This document shows, piece after piece, positions 9,018 to 18,500 of a stretch of DNA of 64,000 nt. Each line of letters begins with the position of its first letter. The stretch's first letter is position 1. Below the pieces are notes generated by a model. It was not told the DNA's origin and did not search any database. It saw only the letters and a list, made by a program, of their open reading frames with translations. The stretch is from Streptomyces sp. AC555_RSS877. Its GTDB lineage: Bacteria > Actinomycetota > Actinomycetes > Streptomycetales > Streptomycetaceae. The DNA is taken from positions 186,001-250,000 of the forward strand of contig NZ_JAGMUK010000001.1 in assembly GCF_019049245.1 (NCBI RefSeq). The letters run 5' to 3'. The position numbers were made by a program, and so were the translations under genes.

Positions 9018-10136
9018 TCAGCCGTTTCCGCGCCCTTGTTCGTAGGCCCGCAGCTGCTCCGCGCTGATCATGCCGGTGTCGAAGAGGCTGGTCTCGTCGA
9101 GGGCGGGCGTCTGCGGCTGCTCGGCGTAGCCCTGCTGGGCCTGCTGGGCCTGCTGGGCCTGCTGCGGGTCGTAGGTGCCCTGCTGACCGTCGTAGCCCTG
9201 GCCGGGGGTCCCTCCCGCTTGCGCGTAGTCGAAAGCGGGGGCGTACGGATCGGCCTGCTGGTAGCCGTACGCGTCCTGGCTGCCGCCGTACTGCTGCTGG
9301 TAGCCGCCGTACGGATCGGCGGCCGGCTGCTGCTGGTAGCCGTAGGCCGGCTGCACGGTCCGCTGGTCGTACGGCTGCTGTACGGGCTGCCCGGCGGGGG
9401 CGGCCGGGGTGCCTGCCTCCGCGTGGGCGACGAGGTCGGCCAGGTAGTCGGCGTCGCTGGAGTGCTGGAGGGTGGAGAGGTCGTCGGCGAGGGCGCCGAG
9501 GTCGTCCGAGGCGATCCGGCCGTGCAGCTTCTGGCGGCCGCGGCCGACGGCCTCCAGGGTCTTGGCCAGGACCGCCTCGAAGGCGCCGAGCTTGACGTCG
9601 ACGTACTCGTCGGCGGTGCGGCGCAGGGTCTCCGGGTCGTGGCTGCGCTCGGGGGCGTCCTCGTCCTCGTAGCCCTGCTCGTCGATGCCGGGTCCGGTGC
9701 CGAGGAGCTTCTCGCGGCCGCGGCCCACCGAGCCGAGGGTCTTGGTGAGGACGACCTCGAAGTTGGCGAGCTTGGAGTCGACGTAGTCGTCGGCCTCCGC
9801 GCGGACGTCCTCGGCCTCCTTGCGGGCCTCGGCGAGGATGCGGTCGGCCTCGGCCTGGGAGCGGCGGGCGATCTCCGTGTCGGAGATCAGCGAGCCGCGC
9901 TCGGCGTGTGCCTGGCCGATGATCCGCTCGGCCTCCTGACGGGCCTGCTCGACCATCTGTTCGCGGTCGCCGATCAGCTCCTGGGCCTGGGCGAGGGAGC
10001 CGGGCAGGGCCTGGCGCAGCTCTTCGAGCATCGAGAGCAGGTCGGCGCGGTTGACCACGCACGAGGCCGACATGGGCATCGACCGGGCACCGGAGACTGA
10101 GGCCACGATCTCGTCGAGCTTCTTCTGCACGTCCAC
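9018..10136 (-). CDS. SepIVA/DivIVA-like coiled-coil protein with Gln/Tyr-rich tail
   Basis: 372 residues. The N-terminal block (SMPMSASCVVNRADLLSMLE) and the long Ala/Glu/Arg coiled coil (about 40-125) match the mycobacterial division protein SepIVA (Rv2927c), which sits in the same place upstream of the DUF177-rnc-fpg-smc genes. The C-terminal motif VDSKLANFEVVLTKTLGSVGRGR is present and then repeated as VDVKLGAFEAVLAKTLEAVGRGR, separated by an acidic linker, so the module is duplicated. Residues from about 240 to the end are disordered and rich in Gln, Tyr, Pro and Gly (YGYQQ, PYGGYQQQ, AQQAQQ repeats). A role in septation or polar growth is inferred from the mycobacterial relative. Confidence 0.8.
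   Translation of the reverse strand: MDVQKKLDEIVASVSGARSMPMSASCVVNRADLLSMLEELRQALPGSLAQAQELIGDREQMVEQARQEAERIIGQAHAERGSLISDTEIARRSQAEADRILAEARKEAEDVRAEADDYVDSKLANFEVVLTKTLGSVGRGREKLLGTGPGIDEQGYEDEDAPERSHDPETLRRTADEYVDVKLGAFEAVLAKTLEAVGRGRQKLHGRIASDDLGALADDLSTLQHSSDADYLADLVAHAEAGTPAAPAGQPVQQPYDQRTVQPAYGYQQQPAADPYGGYQQQYGGSQDAYGYQQADPYAPAFDYAQAGGTPGQGYDGQQGTYDPQQAQQAQQAQQGYAEQPQTPALDETSLFDTGMISAEQLRAYEQGRGNG
9205..9240. repeat. palindromic GC-rich segment inside the Gln/Tyr-rich tail
   Basis: 7-bp arms CCCGCTT and AAGCGGG lie within a GGGGGTCCCTCCC...AAGCGGGGG context. This resembles in layout the short GGGGG-flanked palindromes dispersed in Streptomyces genomes, here read in frame as part of the disordered tail. 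Confidence 0.35.
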
Positions 10137-10193
10137 CTGTGCTCGCCACTCTCTACAGCTGTGTTGGAGACGGACGGAACGACTGTAGCCCCA

Positions 10194-10673
10194 TCAGTCC
10201 TTGCGCAGGCGCTCGTTGAGGGCCTCGAGGACGGTGGGCGGCACCAGGTGGGAGACGTCTCCGCCCCAGGTCGCGACCTCCTTGACGAGCGAGGAGGAGA
10301 GGAAGCTGTAGGTCGGGTTGGTCGGCACGAACAGCGTCTCCACACCCGAGAGGCCGATGTTCATCTGGGCCATCTGCAGCTCGTAGTCGAAGTCGCTCAC
10401 CGCGCGCAGGCCCTTGACGATGGCGGGGATGTCGCGCTGCTTGCAGTAGTCGACGAGGAGGCCGTGGAAGGCCTCGATCCGGACGTTCTCGTACTCGGCG
10501 GTGACCTGGCGGATCAGGTCGATCCGCTCGTCCACCTCGAACAGGCCCTTCTTGGACTTGTTGATCATGACCGCGACATAGACCTCGTCGTACAGACGGG
10601 AGGCGCGGGAAATGATGTCGAGATGTCCGTTGGTGATCGGGTCGAACGACCCGGGACAGACGGCGCGGCGCAC
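10194..10673 (-). CDS. coaD: phosphopantetheine adenylyltransferase
   Basis: Penultimate step of coenzyme A synthesis: transfers AMP from ATP to 4'-phosphopantetheine. 159 residues from the GTG at 10673, the usual family length, with GAGGGA 6 nt upstream. An alternative ATG at 10703 forms an ATGA overlap with the rsmD stop codon and would add 10 residues. The nucleotidyltransferase motif CPGSFDPITNGHLDII (residues 5-20, T/HxGH) and the C-terminal YSFLSSSLVKEVA (ISST-like motif) are both present. It is close to or coupled with rsmD, an arrangement found widely in bacteria. Confidence 0.96.
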   Translation of the reverse strand: MRRAVCPGSFDPITNGHLDIISRASRLYDEVYVAVMINKSKKGLFEVDERIDLIRQVTAEYENVRIEAFHGLLVDYCKQRDIPAIVKGLRAVSDFDYELQMAQMNIGLSGVETLFVPTNPTYSFLSSSLVKEVATWGGDVSHLVPPTVLEALNERLRKD

Positions 10674-10699
10674 TTGAGTTCCCTCGCTCTCCGGTCCGG

Positions 10700-11284
10700 T
10701 CATCGTGCGTCTTCGCACGTAGAGGCGGCGCGACCGTACCAAAACGTTCCCTCGCCGTAACGACGGGACCGGATCGAGTCGAAGCCGTCCGGCCACCTGA
10801 ATTCTCCGCCTCTGGTGCTGCGCTCCACGGTGACGAGGGCATCGTCCGTGAGCCAGCCCTGCGTACGGAGTGTGAGCAGAATCTCCCGAAGATCGTCGTC
10901 CGTGACGGCGTACGGCGGGTCCAGGAAGACGAGGTCGTAGGGCTGCGCGGGCGGCACCTGGATCACCTGCCGGGCCTTGCCCGCCCTGACCTCGGCGCCT
11001 GGCAGATCCAGGCTCTTCACGTTCTCCCGGACGATGCGGGCGGCCCGGGCGTCGGCCTCGACGAGCAGGGTGTGGCCGGCGCCGCGGGACAGCGCCTCCA
11101 GGCCGACGGCGCCCGAACCGGCGTACAGGTCGAGGACCCGCTCGCCGTCCAGCGGGCCGCCGAGCAGGGACTGCCAGGTGGAGAAGAGGCCCTCGCGTGC
11201 GCGGCCGGAGGTGGGGCGGGTGCCGGTTCCCGGTGGGACGGTCAGGCGACGTCCGCCGGCTGCGCCGGCGATCACGCGGGTCAT
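10700..11284 (-). CDS. rsmD: 16S rRNA (guanine966-N2)-methyltransferase RsmD
   Basis: Methylates G966 of 16S rRNA in the 30S subunit with S-adenosylmethionine. 194 residues. The N-terminal RVIAGAAGGRRL with RPTSGRAREGLFSTW is typical. The SAM-binding motif I is DLYAGSGAVGLEALSRGA (about 52-69), and the catalytic DPPY motif follows VFLD (about 117-125). It starts 77 bp after recG and its stop codon overlaps the upstream alternative ATG of coaD, so recG-rsmD-coaD probably form one transcription unit on the minus strand. Confidence 0.96.
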   Translation of the reverse strand: MTRVIAGAAGGRRLTVPPGTGTRPTSGRAREGLFSTWQSLLGGPLDGERVLDLYAGSGAVGLEALSRGAGHTLLVEADARAARIVRENVKSLDLPGAEVRAGKARQVIQVPPAQPYDLVFLDPPYAVTDDDLREILLTLRTQGWLTDDALVTVERSTRGGEFRWPDGFDSIRSRRYGEGTFWYGRAASTCEDAR

Positions 11285-11361
11285 TTCCTCGGTCCTTGTC
11301 CGTACGTCGGTGGAGCTCGGTGGGGTTCCAGTGTCTCAGCCTCGGGAGGCGGGTGCCCGGG

Positions 11362-13569
11362 TCACCCCTTGTCGAGGTACTGCTCCCTCTCCTCGTCCAA
11401 CAGGGCGTCCAGGGCCGTGCGCAGGCCCGGGAGGCGGGTGAGGTCCGGGTCGGCGGCGACGAGGGCGGCGGCCTCCTGGCGGGCCTCGGCGATGATCTCC
11501 TCGTCCTCGATGACCGCGAGCATCCGCAGGCTGGTGCGGGCTCCGGACTGGGCCTGGCCGAGCACGTCGCCCTCGCGGCGCTGTTCGAGGTCGATGCGGG
11601 AGAGCTCGAAGCCGTCGAGGGTGGAGGCCACGGCGGTGAGCCGCTGGCGGGCCGCGCTCGCCTCCGGCATCTCGCTGACCAGGAGGCACAGTCCGGCCGC
11701 CGAGCCACGGCCGACGCGGCCGCGCAGCTGGTGCAGCTGGGAGACGCCGAAGCGGTCGGCGTCCATGATCACCATGGCGGTGGCGTTGGGTACGTTGACG
11801 CCGACCTCGATGACCGTGGTGGCGACCAGGACGCCGGTCTCCCCGGCGGCGAAGCGGCGCATGACCGCGTCCTTGTCGTCGGGGTGCATACGGCCGTGCA
11901 GGACCTCCACCTTGAGGCCGTTGAGCGGCCCCTTGGCGAGCTGGTCGGCGACGTCGAGGACGGCGAGGGGCGGGCGCTTCTCGGCCTCGTCCTCGGGGGA
12001 CTTCTTCTTGGCGGCCTTCTTGGGATCGTCCTCCTCGTCCCCGATGCGGGGGCAGACGACGTACGCCTGGTGGCCGTTCTCCACCTCCTCGCGCACTCGC
12101 TCCCAGGCCCGCGCCAGGAAGTGCGGTTTGTCGGCGGCCGGCACGACATGGCTGGCGATCGGCGAGCGGCCGGCCGGGAGCTGGTCGAGGACGGAGGTCT
12201 CCAGGTCGCCGAAGACGGTCATGGCGACCGTTCGCGGAATGGGTGTGGCGGTCATGACGAGCAGGTGGGGCGGCTGCTTGCCCTTGCCGCGCAGGGCGTC
12301 GCGCTGCTCGACACCGAAGCGGTGCTGCTCGTCCACCACGACCAGCCCCAGATCGTGGAACTGCACCTTGTCCTCGATCAGCGCGTGCGTGCCGATCACG
12401 ATCCCGGCCTCGCCCGTGACGAGGTCGAGCAGGGCCTGGCGGCGGGCGGCCGCGCCCATGGACCCGGTGAGCAGCACCACCTTGGTGGCCTGATCGGCCC
12501 CGCCGAGCATCCCGCCCTCGGCCAGCTCCCCCATCATCTCGACGACCGACCGGTGGTGCTGCTGGGCGAGCACTTCGGTGGGCGCGAGCATGGCGGCCTG
12601 GCCGCCCGCGTCGACGGTGGCGAGCATGGCCCGGAGCGCCACCATCGTCTTGCCCGACCCGACCTCGCCCTGGAGCAGCCGGTGCATCGGATGGTCCGTC
12701 GCGAGGTCGTCGAAGATCTCCCGGGAGACCTTCTGCTGGCCGTCGGTGAGGGTGAAGGGCAGACGGGCGTCGAAGGCGCCGAGCAGGCCGTCGGGGGCGG
12801 GTTTGCGGGGGACCGCGGGGAGTTGGGCGTCGGCGTGGCGGCGGCGGGCGAGGGCGACCTGGAGGACGAACGCCTCGTCCCACTTGAGGCGGGAGCGGGC
12901 GTCCTCGATGTCCGCCTTGGTGTGCGGGCGGTGGATCTTGAGGAGGGCCTCGGGAAGAGAGACCAGGCCGCGGCCCTCGCGGAGGGAGTCAGGGAGCGGG
13001 TCGAGGGCTTCCTGGGCGCTGGGCAGGACGGTCTGGATCGCTTTGCCGATCTTCCAGGACTCCAGCTTGGCGGTGGCGGGGTAGAGCGGGATGAGGGCGC
13101 CGGCCCACGTGTCCACGGCTTCCTCGCTGTCGCCCCGCAGCAACTCGTAGGCCGGGTGGGCCAGTTGAAGGCGACGGTTGAAGACGGAGACCTTGCCCGC
13201 GAACAGCGCGCGGGTGCCCGGCAGGAGTTCCTTGTGGGGCTTGTGAACGCCGTGGCCGAAGAAGACCAGTTGGAGGCGGCCGCTGCCGTCCGTGATGGTC
13301 ACTTCCAGGCGCTGGCCCTTGCCGCGCGGGGCCTTCGCCGAGGCGAAGGTGTGCAGGCGGGCGTCGGCGACCTGGGCGACCACCGTGACGTGCTCGTCCA
13401 TGGGCAGGTCGGCGAGGTGGGTGAGCTGGCCCCGCTCCTCGTATCTGCGCGGGTAGTGGTGCAGGAGGTCGCCGACGGTGTGCAGGCCGAGATGCTCGGC
13501 CATCACCTTCGCGGTGGCGGGGCCGAGCACCTTTTTCAGTGGTTCTTGCAGTGCGGGCACGAGATCCAT
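11362..13569 (-). CDS. recG: ATP-dependent DNA helicase RecG
   Basis: Branch-migration helicase that remodels stalled forks and recombination intermediates. 735 residues from the ATG (MDLVPALQEPLKKVLG); in-frame GTG and TTG codons just upstream would add up to 7 residues and no start has a strong ribosome-binding site. The N-terminal wedge/OB region (about 50-200, VTVVAQVADARLH) precedes Walker A GEVGSGKT (about 295-302) and the DEQH box VVVDEQHRFGVEQR. The C-terminal half contains the QLRGRVGRG motif VI. An insertion rich in Asp/Lys/Glu (DEEDDPKKAAKKKSPEDEAE) sits between motifs in the second helicase domain, as seen in actinobacterial RecG. Confidence 0.97.
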   Translation of the reverse strand: MDLVPALQEPLKKVLGPATAKVMAEHLGLHTVGDLLHHYPRRYEERGQLTHLADLPMDEHVTVVAQVADARLHTFASAKAPRGKGQRLEVTITDGSGRLQLVFFGHGVHKPHKELLPGTRALFAGKVSVFNRRLQLAHPAYELLRGDSEEAVDTWAGALIPLYPATAKLESWKIGKAIQTVLPSAQEALDPLPDSLREGRGLVSLPEALLKIHRPHTKADIEDARSRLKWDEAFVLQVALARRRHADAQLPAVPRKPAPDGLLGAFDARLPFTLTDGQQKVSREIFDDLATDHPMHRLLQGEVGSGKTMVALRAMLATVDAGGQAAMLAPTEVLAQQHHRSVVEMMGELAEGGMLGGADQATKVVLLTGSMGAAARRQALLDLVTGEAGIVIGTHALIEDKVQFHDLGLVVVDEQHRFGVEQRDALRGKGKQPPHLLVMTATPIPRTVAMTVFGDLETSVLDQLPAGRSPIASHVVPAADKPHFLARAWERVREEVENGHQAYVVCPRIGDEEDDPKKAAKKKSPEDEAEKRPPLAVLDVADQLAKGPLNGLKVEVLHGRMHPDDKDAVMRRFAAGETGVLVATTVIEVGVNVPNATAMVIMDADRFGVSQLHQLRGRVGRGSAAGLCLLVSEMPEASAARQRLTAVASTLDGFELSRIDLEQRREGDVLGQAQSGARTSLRMLAVIEDEEIIAEARQEAAALVAADPDLTRLPGLRTALDALLDEEREQYLDKG

Positions 13570-13735
13570 TGCACACCACGACACTGACAATGCCGTATAC
13601 GTCTCGGGAAACCCCTGGTCAGACGGCTGGTTGGGGCCTTAGGATGGCGCGCCTCCGGCCATCCCCGCGGTCACCGCCTCACACGGGACCGCCCGACCCC
13701 GCGCCGTCGCCCCTCCCCCCACCGGCGCTGCGACG

Positions 13736-15571
13736 ATGGACTCCCAGATCTCACAGCCCTTCCCCGCATCCCCGTCACCCCAGTCACCTCATACGTTCCA
13801 GGTCGACCTGCGCGGCCTGGTGGACCTGCTCTCCCACCACCTCTACTCGAGCCCCAAGGTCTACCTGCGCGAGCTGCTGCAGAACGCGGTGGACGCGATC
13901 ACCGCCCGGCGGGCCGAGCAGCCCGACGCCCCGGCCCGGGTGCGGCTGTACGCCGAGGGCGGGTCCCTGCGTGTCGAGGATTCCGGGATCGGGCTCACCG
14001 AGGCGGACGTGCACGCCCTGCTCGCCACCATCGGGCGCAGTTCCAAGCGCGCCGACGGGCTCCAGGAGGCCCGCTCCGACTTCCTCGGGCAGTTCGGCAT
14101 CGGGCTGCTCGCCTGTTTCGTGGTCGCCGAGCGGATCCGGGTGGTCAGTCGCAGCGCGCGTACGCCGGATGCCCCGCCCGTGGAGTGGACGGCGAGGGAC
14201 GACGGTTCGTACACCGTGCGGACGCTGCCGGACGAGGCCCGTCCGGAACCGGGCACCACCGTGCACCTGGTGGCGCGGGCGGGCGCCGGGGAGTGGCTGG
14301 CGAAGGAGCGGGTCCTCGCCCTGGCGCGGGACTTCGGCTCGCTGCTGCCGTACGACGTACGAGTGGGCGACGAGGCGGTCACCGACCTGCCCGCGCCCTG
14401 GGACCGGACGTATCCGAGCCCCGCCACCCGAAGGGTGGCCCTGGCGCGGCACTGCTACGACCTGTTCGGGTTCACTCCGCTGGACTCGATCGCGCTGGAC
14501 GTGCCGCTCGCCGGGATCCGGGGGGTGGCGTACGTCCTGCCGTCGGCGGTCAGTCCGGCCCAGCGGGCGGGTCACCGCGTGCACCTGAAGGGCATGCTGC
14601 TGACCGAGCGCGGCGAACAACTGCTGCCGGACTGGGCGTTCTTCGTGCGCTGTGTCCTGGACACGGACAGCCTGCGGCCCACCGCCTCGCGCGAGTCGCT
14701 GTACGAGGACGAGACGCTGGCCGCCGTCCGGGAGGCGCTGGGCGAAAGGATTCGGTCCTGGCTGACGGGCCTCGCGGCCGGTGATCCGGAGCGGCTGGAG
14801 GCCTTCCTGGCCGTGCACCACCTGGGCGTGAGGTCCTTGGCGCGGCACGACCGCGAGATGCTGCGCACGATGCTCCCGTGGCTGCCCTTCGAGACGACCG
14901 ACGGACGACTGTCCCTGGAGGAGTTCGCGCAGCGGCATCCGGTGGTGCACTTCACGCGGACCGTCGAGGAGTACCGGCAGGTCGCGCCGATCGCGTCCGC
15001 GCAGGGCGTCGGAGTGATCAACGGCGGCTACACCTACGACAGCGAGCTGATCGAGGCACTGCCCTCGGTGCGGCCGGGGACGGTGGTCGCCGAGCTGGAC
15101 GCCGACACCGTGACCGCGCATCTGGACGCGGTCGATCCGGTCGAGGAGCTGGCCCTGGCGGGCTTCCTGGCGGCCGCGCGGGCGAAACTCGACCCCTTGG
15201 GCTGTGACGTCGTCCTGCGCGCCTTCCACCCCCTCTCCGTGCCCGCGCTGCACCTGGACGACCGGGCGGCGCGGCACGAGCAGGCCCGGGCGGAGGCCGC
15301 GGAGCAGGCCGACGACCTGTGGGCGGGCATCCTCGGCTCGCTGCGGGGCAGCGCCCCGCGCGCACGGCTGGTGCTCAACCACCTCAACCCGCTGATCCGG
15401 CGGATCAGTTCGCTCGGCGACCCGGAGCTGATCGGCACCGCCACGGAGTCGCTGTACGGGCAGGCGCTGCTGATGGCGCAGCGGCCGCTCAGGCCCGCGG
15501 ACTCGGCGCTGCTGAACCGGGCGTTCATCGGCCTCCTGGAATGGGCCACCCATGGCGAGGACGGTCACTGA
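13736..15571 (+). CDS. HSP90-family (HtpG-like) ATPase
   Basis: 611 residues, near HtpG length. The N-terminal GHKL domain has all nucleotide motifs: YLRELLQNAVDA (catalytic Glu and Mg-binding Asn, about 44-55), VEDSGIGLT (DxGxG), IGRSSK, FLGQFGIGLLACF (lid) and GTTVHL. The middle domain keeps the catalytic-loop SRE (TASRESLYED, about 320), which contacts the ATP gamma-phosphate in HtpG. The final third is highly diverged and I cannot match it to the HtpG dimerisation domain. The ATG overlaps no gene upstream and has no good ribosome-binding site. The stop codon TGA overlaps the ATG of the TPR gene (TGATG), so the two are translationally coupled. Clients are unknown; see the findings. Confidence 0.9.
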   Translation: MDSQISQPFPASPSPQSPHTFQVDLRGLVDLLSHHLYSSPKVYLRELLQNAVDAITARRAEQPDAPARVRLYAEGGSLRVEDSGIGLTEADVHALLATIGRSSKRADGLQEARSDFLGQFGIGLLACFVVAERIRVVSRSARTPDAPPVEWTARDDGSYTVRTLPDEARPEPGTTVHLVARAGAGEWLAKERVLALARDFGSLLPYDVRVGDEAVTDLPAPWDRTYPSPATRRVALARHCYDLFGFTPLDSIALDVPLAGIRGVAYVLPSAVSPAQRAGHRVHLKGMLLTERGEQLLPDWAFFVRCVLDTDSLRPTASRESLYEDETLAAVREALGERIRSWLTGLAAGDPERLEAFLAVHHLGVRSLARHDREMLRTMLPWLPFETTDGRLSLEEFAQRHPVVHFTRTVEEYRQVAPIASAQGVGVINGGYTYDSELIEALPSVRPGTVVAELDADTVTAHLDAVDPVEELALAGFLAAARAKLDPLGCDVVLRAFHPLSVPALHLDDRAARHEQARAEAAEQADDLWAGILGSLRGSAPRARLVLNHLNPLIRRISSLGDPELIGTATESLYGQALLMAQRPLRPADSALLNRAFIGLLEWATHGEDGH

Positions 15572-18500
15572 TGAGTGAGATCACGGACTTCGACGAGCTG
15601 CGCCGGGCGATGGCGGAGAACTCCGAGCAGCCGGAGGGTCCGGCCCGCAACGCGCGCGCGGAGCGGCTGCTCGCCGAGGCGGAGAAGCTGAACATCCCGC
15701 TCGCGGTGATCGAGGCGCTCGGGCACCAGCTGAAGGTCTACAACTACAGCTCCGAGAAGGCCAAGATGTTCGTCCCCTTCGCGCGGCTGCTGCGCATGTG
15801 GGACGAGCGGCCCGAGGACTTCGACGAGTACGAGACGCACTCGCTGCACTGGGTCTTCAAGTGGATGTCGTCCGGCATGCTCGACCAACCGCACATCCCG
15901 CTCGCCTCCGTCGAGAAGTGGCTCGGCGAGATGGAGTACCGCTACCGGCTGGCCGGACATACCGAACGGGCCGTTCGCGGGGCCGAGTTCAGCGTGGCCG
16001 CGCACATCGGGGACGTGGCGCGGGCCGAGCGGGCCTACGCCGCGTGGCTGGCCGCCGACCGGGACACCATGGCCGACTGCCACGCCTGCGAGCTGCACGG
16101 GCAGGGCTGGTGGCAGGCGGAGCGCGGGCGGGACGCCGAGGCGCTGGAACTGTGGGCGCCGGTGCTGGAGGGCGAGTACACCTGCGCCCACGAGCCGCAC
16201 ACGGTGCTCGCGTCCTCCCTGGTGCCCCTGCTGCGGCTCGGCCGCGTGGACGAGGCACGGGCCAACCACCTGCGGGGCTTCCGGCTCGTGCGGGGCATGG
16301 AGAGCATGCGCGGCGCCTACGCGGACCACGTCGAGTTCTGCGCGCTGTCCGGCAACGAGGCGCGCGGTCTGGAACTGCTCGCACAGCGGTCCGCGTACTT
16401 CACGGACGACGGGCAACCGCGCAGCAAACTGGACTTCATGGCCGTGGTGGCCCTGCTGATGGACCGCCTGACCGAGCTCGGGCTCGGCGACCAGCGGGTG
16501 CCCGGACCGGCCGACCGGGCGTGGAGCGCGCGCGAACTCGCCGCCCACGCGCGCGGGGAAGCCCTCGCGCTGGCCGCCCGTTTCGACGAGCGCAACGGCA
16601 CGCGGCACGTCAGCGAGCGGGCACGCGCGCGTATGGCGCAGCGGCCGCTGGTGGAGCGGCTGGCGCTGGGAGTGCGGTCGGCGCGGACAGTGTCCTCGCC
16701 TCCCGTGCCGGCCCCGGTGGCCGTCACCCCGGACGAGCCCGGCCCGCCCGATCTCGCCGCGCTGCTCGCCGAGGCGCGGCGGCTGTCGGACACCCTGGAG
16801 CCGAACGCCGTCGAGGCGTGGGCGGCCGTCGGACGGGCCGCGCAGGGCGTCGAGCTGGCCGCCCGCGACCGGGCGGAGATCGCCGACCACGAGGCGATGG
16901 ACCGGGGCCCCGAGGGCGTCGACCTCTTCGAGCACGCCGCGGAGCTGTACGCCGAGGCGGGCGACCCCGGAGAGGCCCTGGCCGCACGGACGCGTGCGGC
17001 ATACGTACGCGCCCTCGCGGGCCGCGTGGACGAGGCACTGACAGCGGTCGCCGATCCCTACGACGAAATCCTCGCCCTGTACGCCGAGGGCGGCACGGGC
17101 ATACGGCAGACGGCGTCGGTGCTGATGGGGCGGGCACGCATCCTGATGCGACGCGTGCAGGGGGTCGTCGAGTCCCTGGGGGACGACGAGGGCCCGACCG
17201 GTGAGGTGCGGGAGGCTGACGCTGCCGGTGAGACCGGGGAGGCTGGAGCGTCGGGTGACGACTCCTGGGGCGGGGTGGTCCCGGGTGACACCCCCGGGGA
17301 CGCCGCGACGCCGGACGACGGCTCCCGGGACACCATCCCGGGCCCGGCCGACGGCCCCGACGGAACCGTCACTCCGGCTGGCGCACCCGACGGCGGGGCG
17401 GTCCCGACCGACGATCACCCTGGCGCCCTGACTCCGTCCGCCGACGCCGGGGCAGCTCCGGTCGACGACCCTGACGACTGGGCGGATCCGGCCGACGGCC
17501 CCCACGGCACCGCGGCTCCAGCCGACGCCCCCCACAGCGGGACGAATCAGGCCGACGGCCACCCCGGCGCCACGACTCCGTCCGGCGGCCCCGCCGTGGG
17601 ATCCGTGCTGGCCGAGGCCGAAGTGGCCGCGCGGGAGGTGCTGGCGCTGGTCGAGGGGCGTACCGGGGACGACGTACGGCTGGCGTCGCGGGCCGCCGAG
17701 GCGCTCGCGATGCTCGCGGAGCTGGCGGCGCACGGCGGGGAGGTGAAGGCGGCCGCGGAGCTGTTCGCGCGGGCCGCGGCGGCGTTCGTGGGGGCGGGGC
17801 TGCCGTGGTTCGCGGTGGAGTACGAGGCGCGGTTGGCCGGGCTCGCGCACCATCTGGGCGACGTGGCCGAGACGGAGCGGGCGCTGCGGGCTGCCCTGGA
17901 GCACGGCGGTCCGCATCTGGAGGCGACGGGGCGGGCCCAGTTGTACCTCCAGCTCGCGGAGGTCGTCGGCGGCAGGGGGCTGGTGGAGGAGGCGGCCGAG
18001 CACGCCCTGGAGGCGGCGCACTGGGCCGACGTGGCCGGCGAGGGGCGGACGCTCGGCGCCTGGGCCCGGCAGCAGCTCGGCGGGTTCCTGTTGCGGCTGG
18101 GGCGATGGGCCGAGGCCGCGGAGGTGCTGGAGTCGGCGCTGCCCGATCTGCACGCCGAGACGCACGGCGACGGCGCGGTCGTGCAGACGCAGTGGTGGCT
18201 CGGCGACTGTCTGAGCGAGCTGGGCGAGCACCGCGCGGCCGCCGAACGGCGGCTCCAGGCGGCCGAGCTCGCCCGGCACTGGCCCGAGCAGCACGACCAC
18301 GCGACGCTGGCCCATCTCGCCGCGGAGTCCCTCGGGCACGCGGGCCTGCACGCCGACGCGGACCGGGCATACGCGCGCGCGGGCGACCTGTGGCGGTCGC
18401 TCGGCAATGTCCACGGCCTGGTCCGCTCCCTGCGCGCCCGCGCGTGGCTCGCACTGCGTCCGGAGGAAGGTCCGGACGAGGCACGGGAGTTGATGGCGAA

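Noticed and set aside
13784-15568. 594-codon minus-strand open frame antisense to the HSP90-like gene
   Set aside because: Shadow of high-G+C coding sequence; it has no recognisable motifs, while the plus strand encodes a clear GHKL/HSP90 protein.
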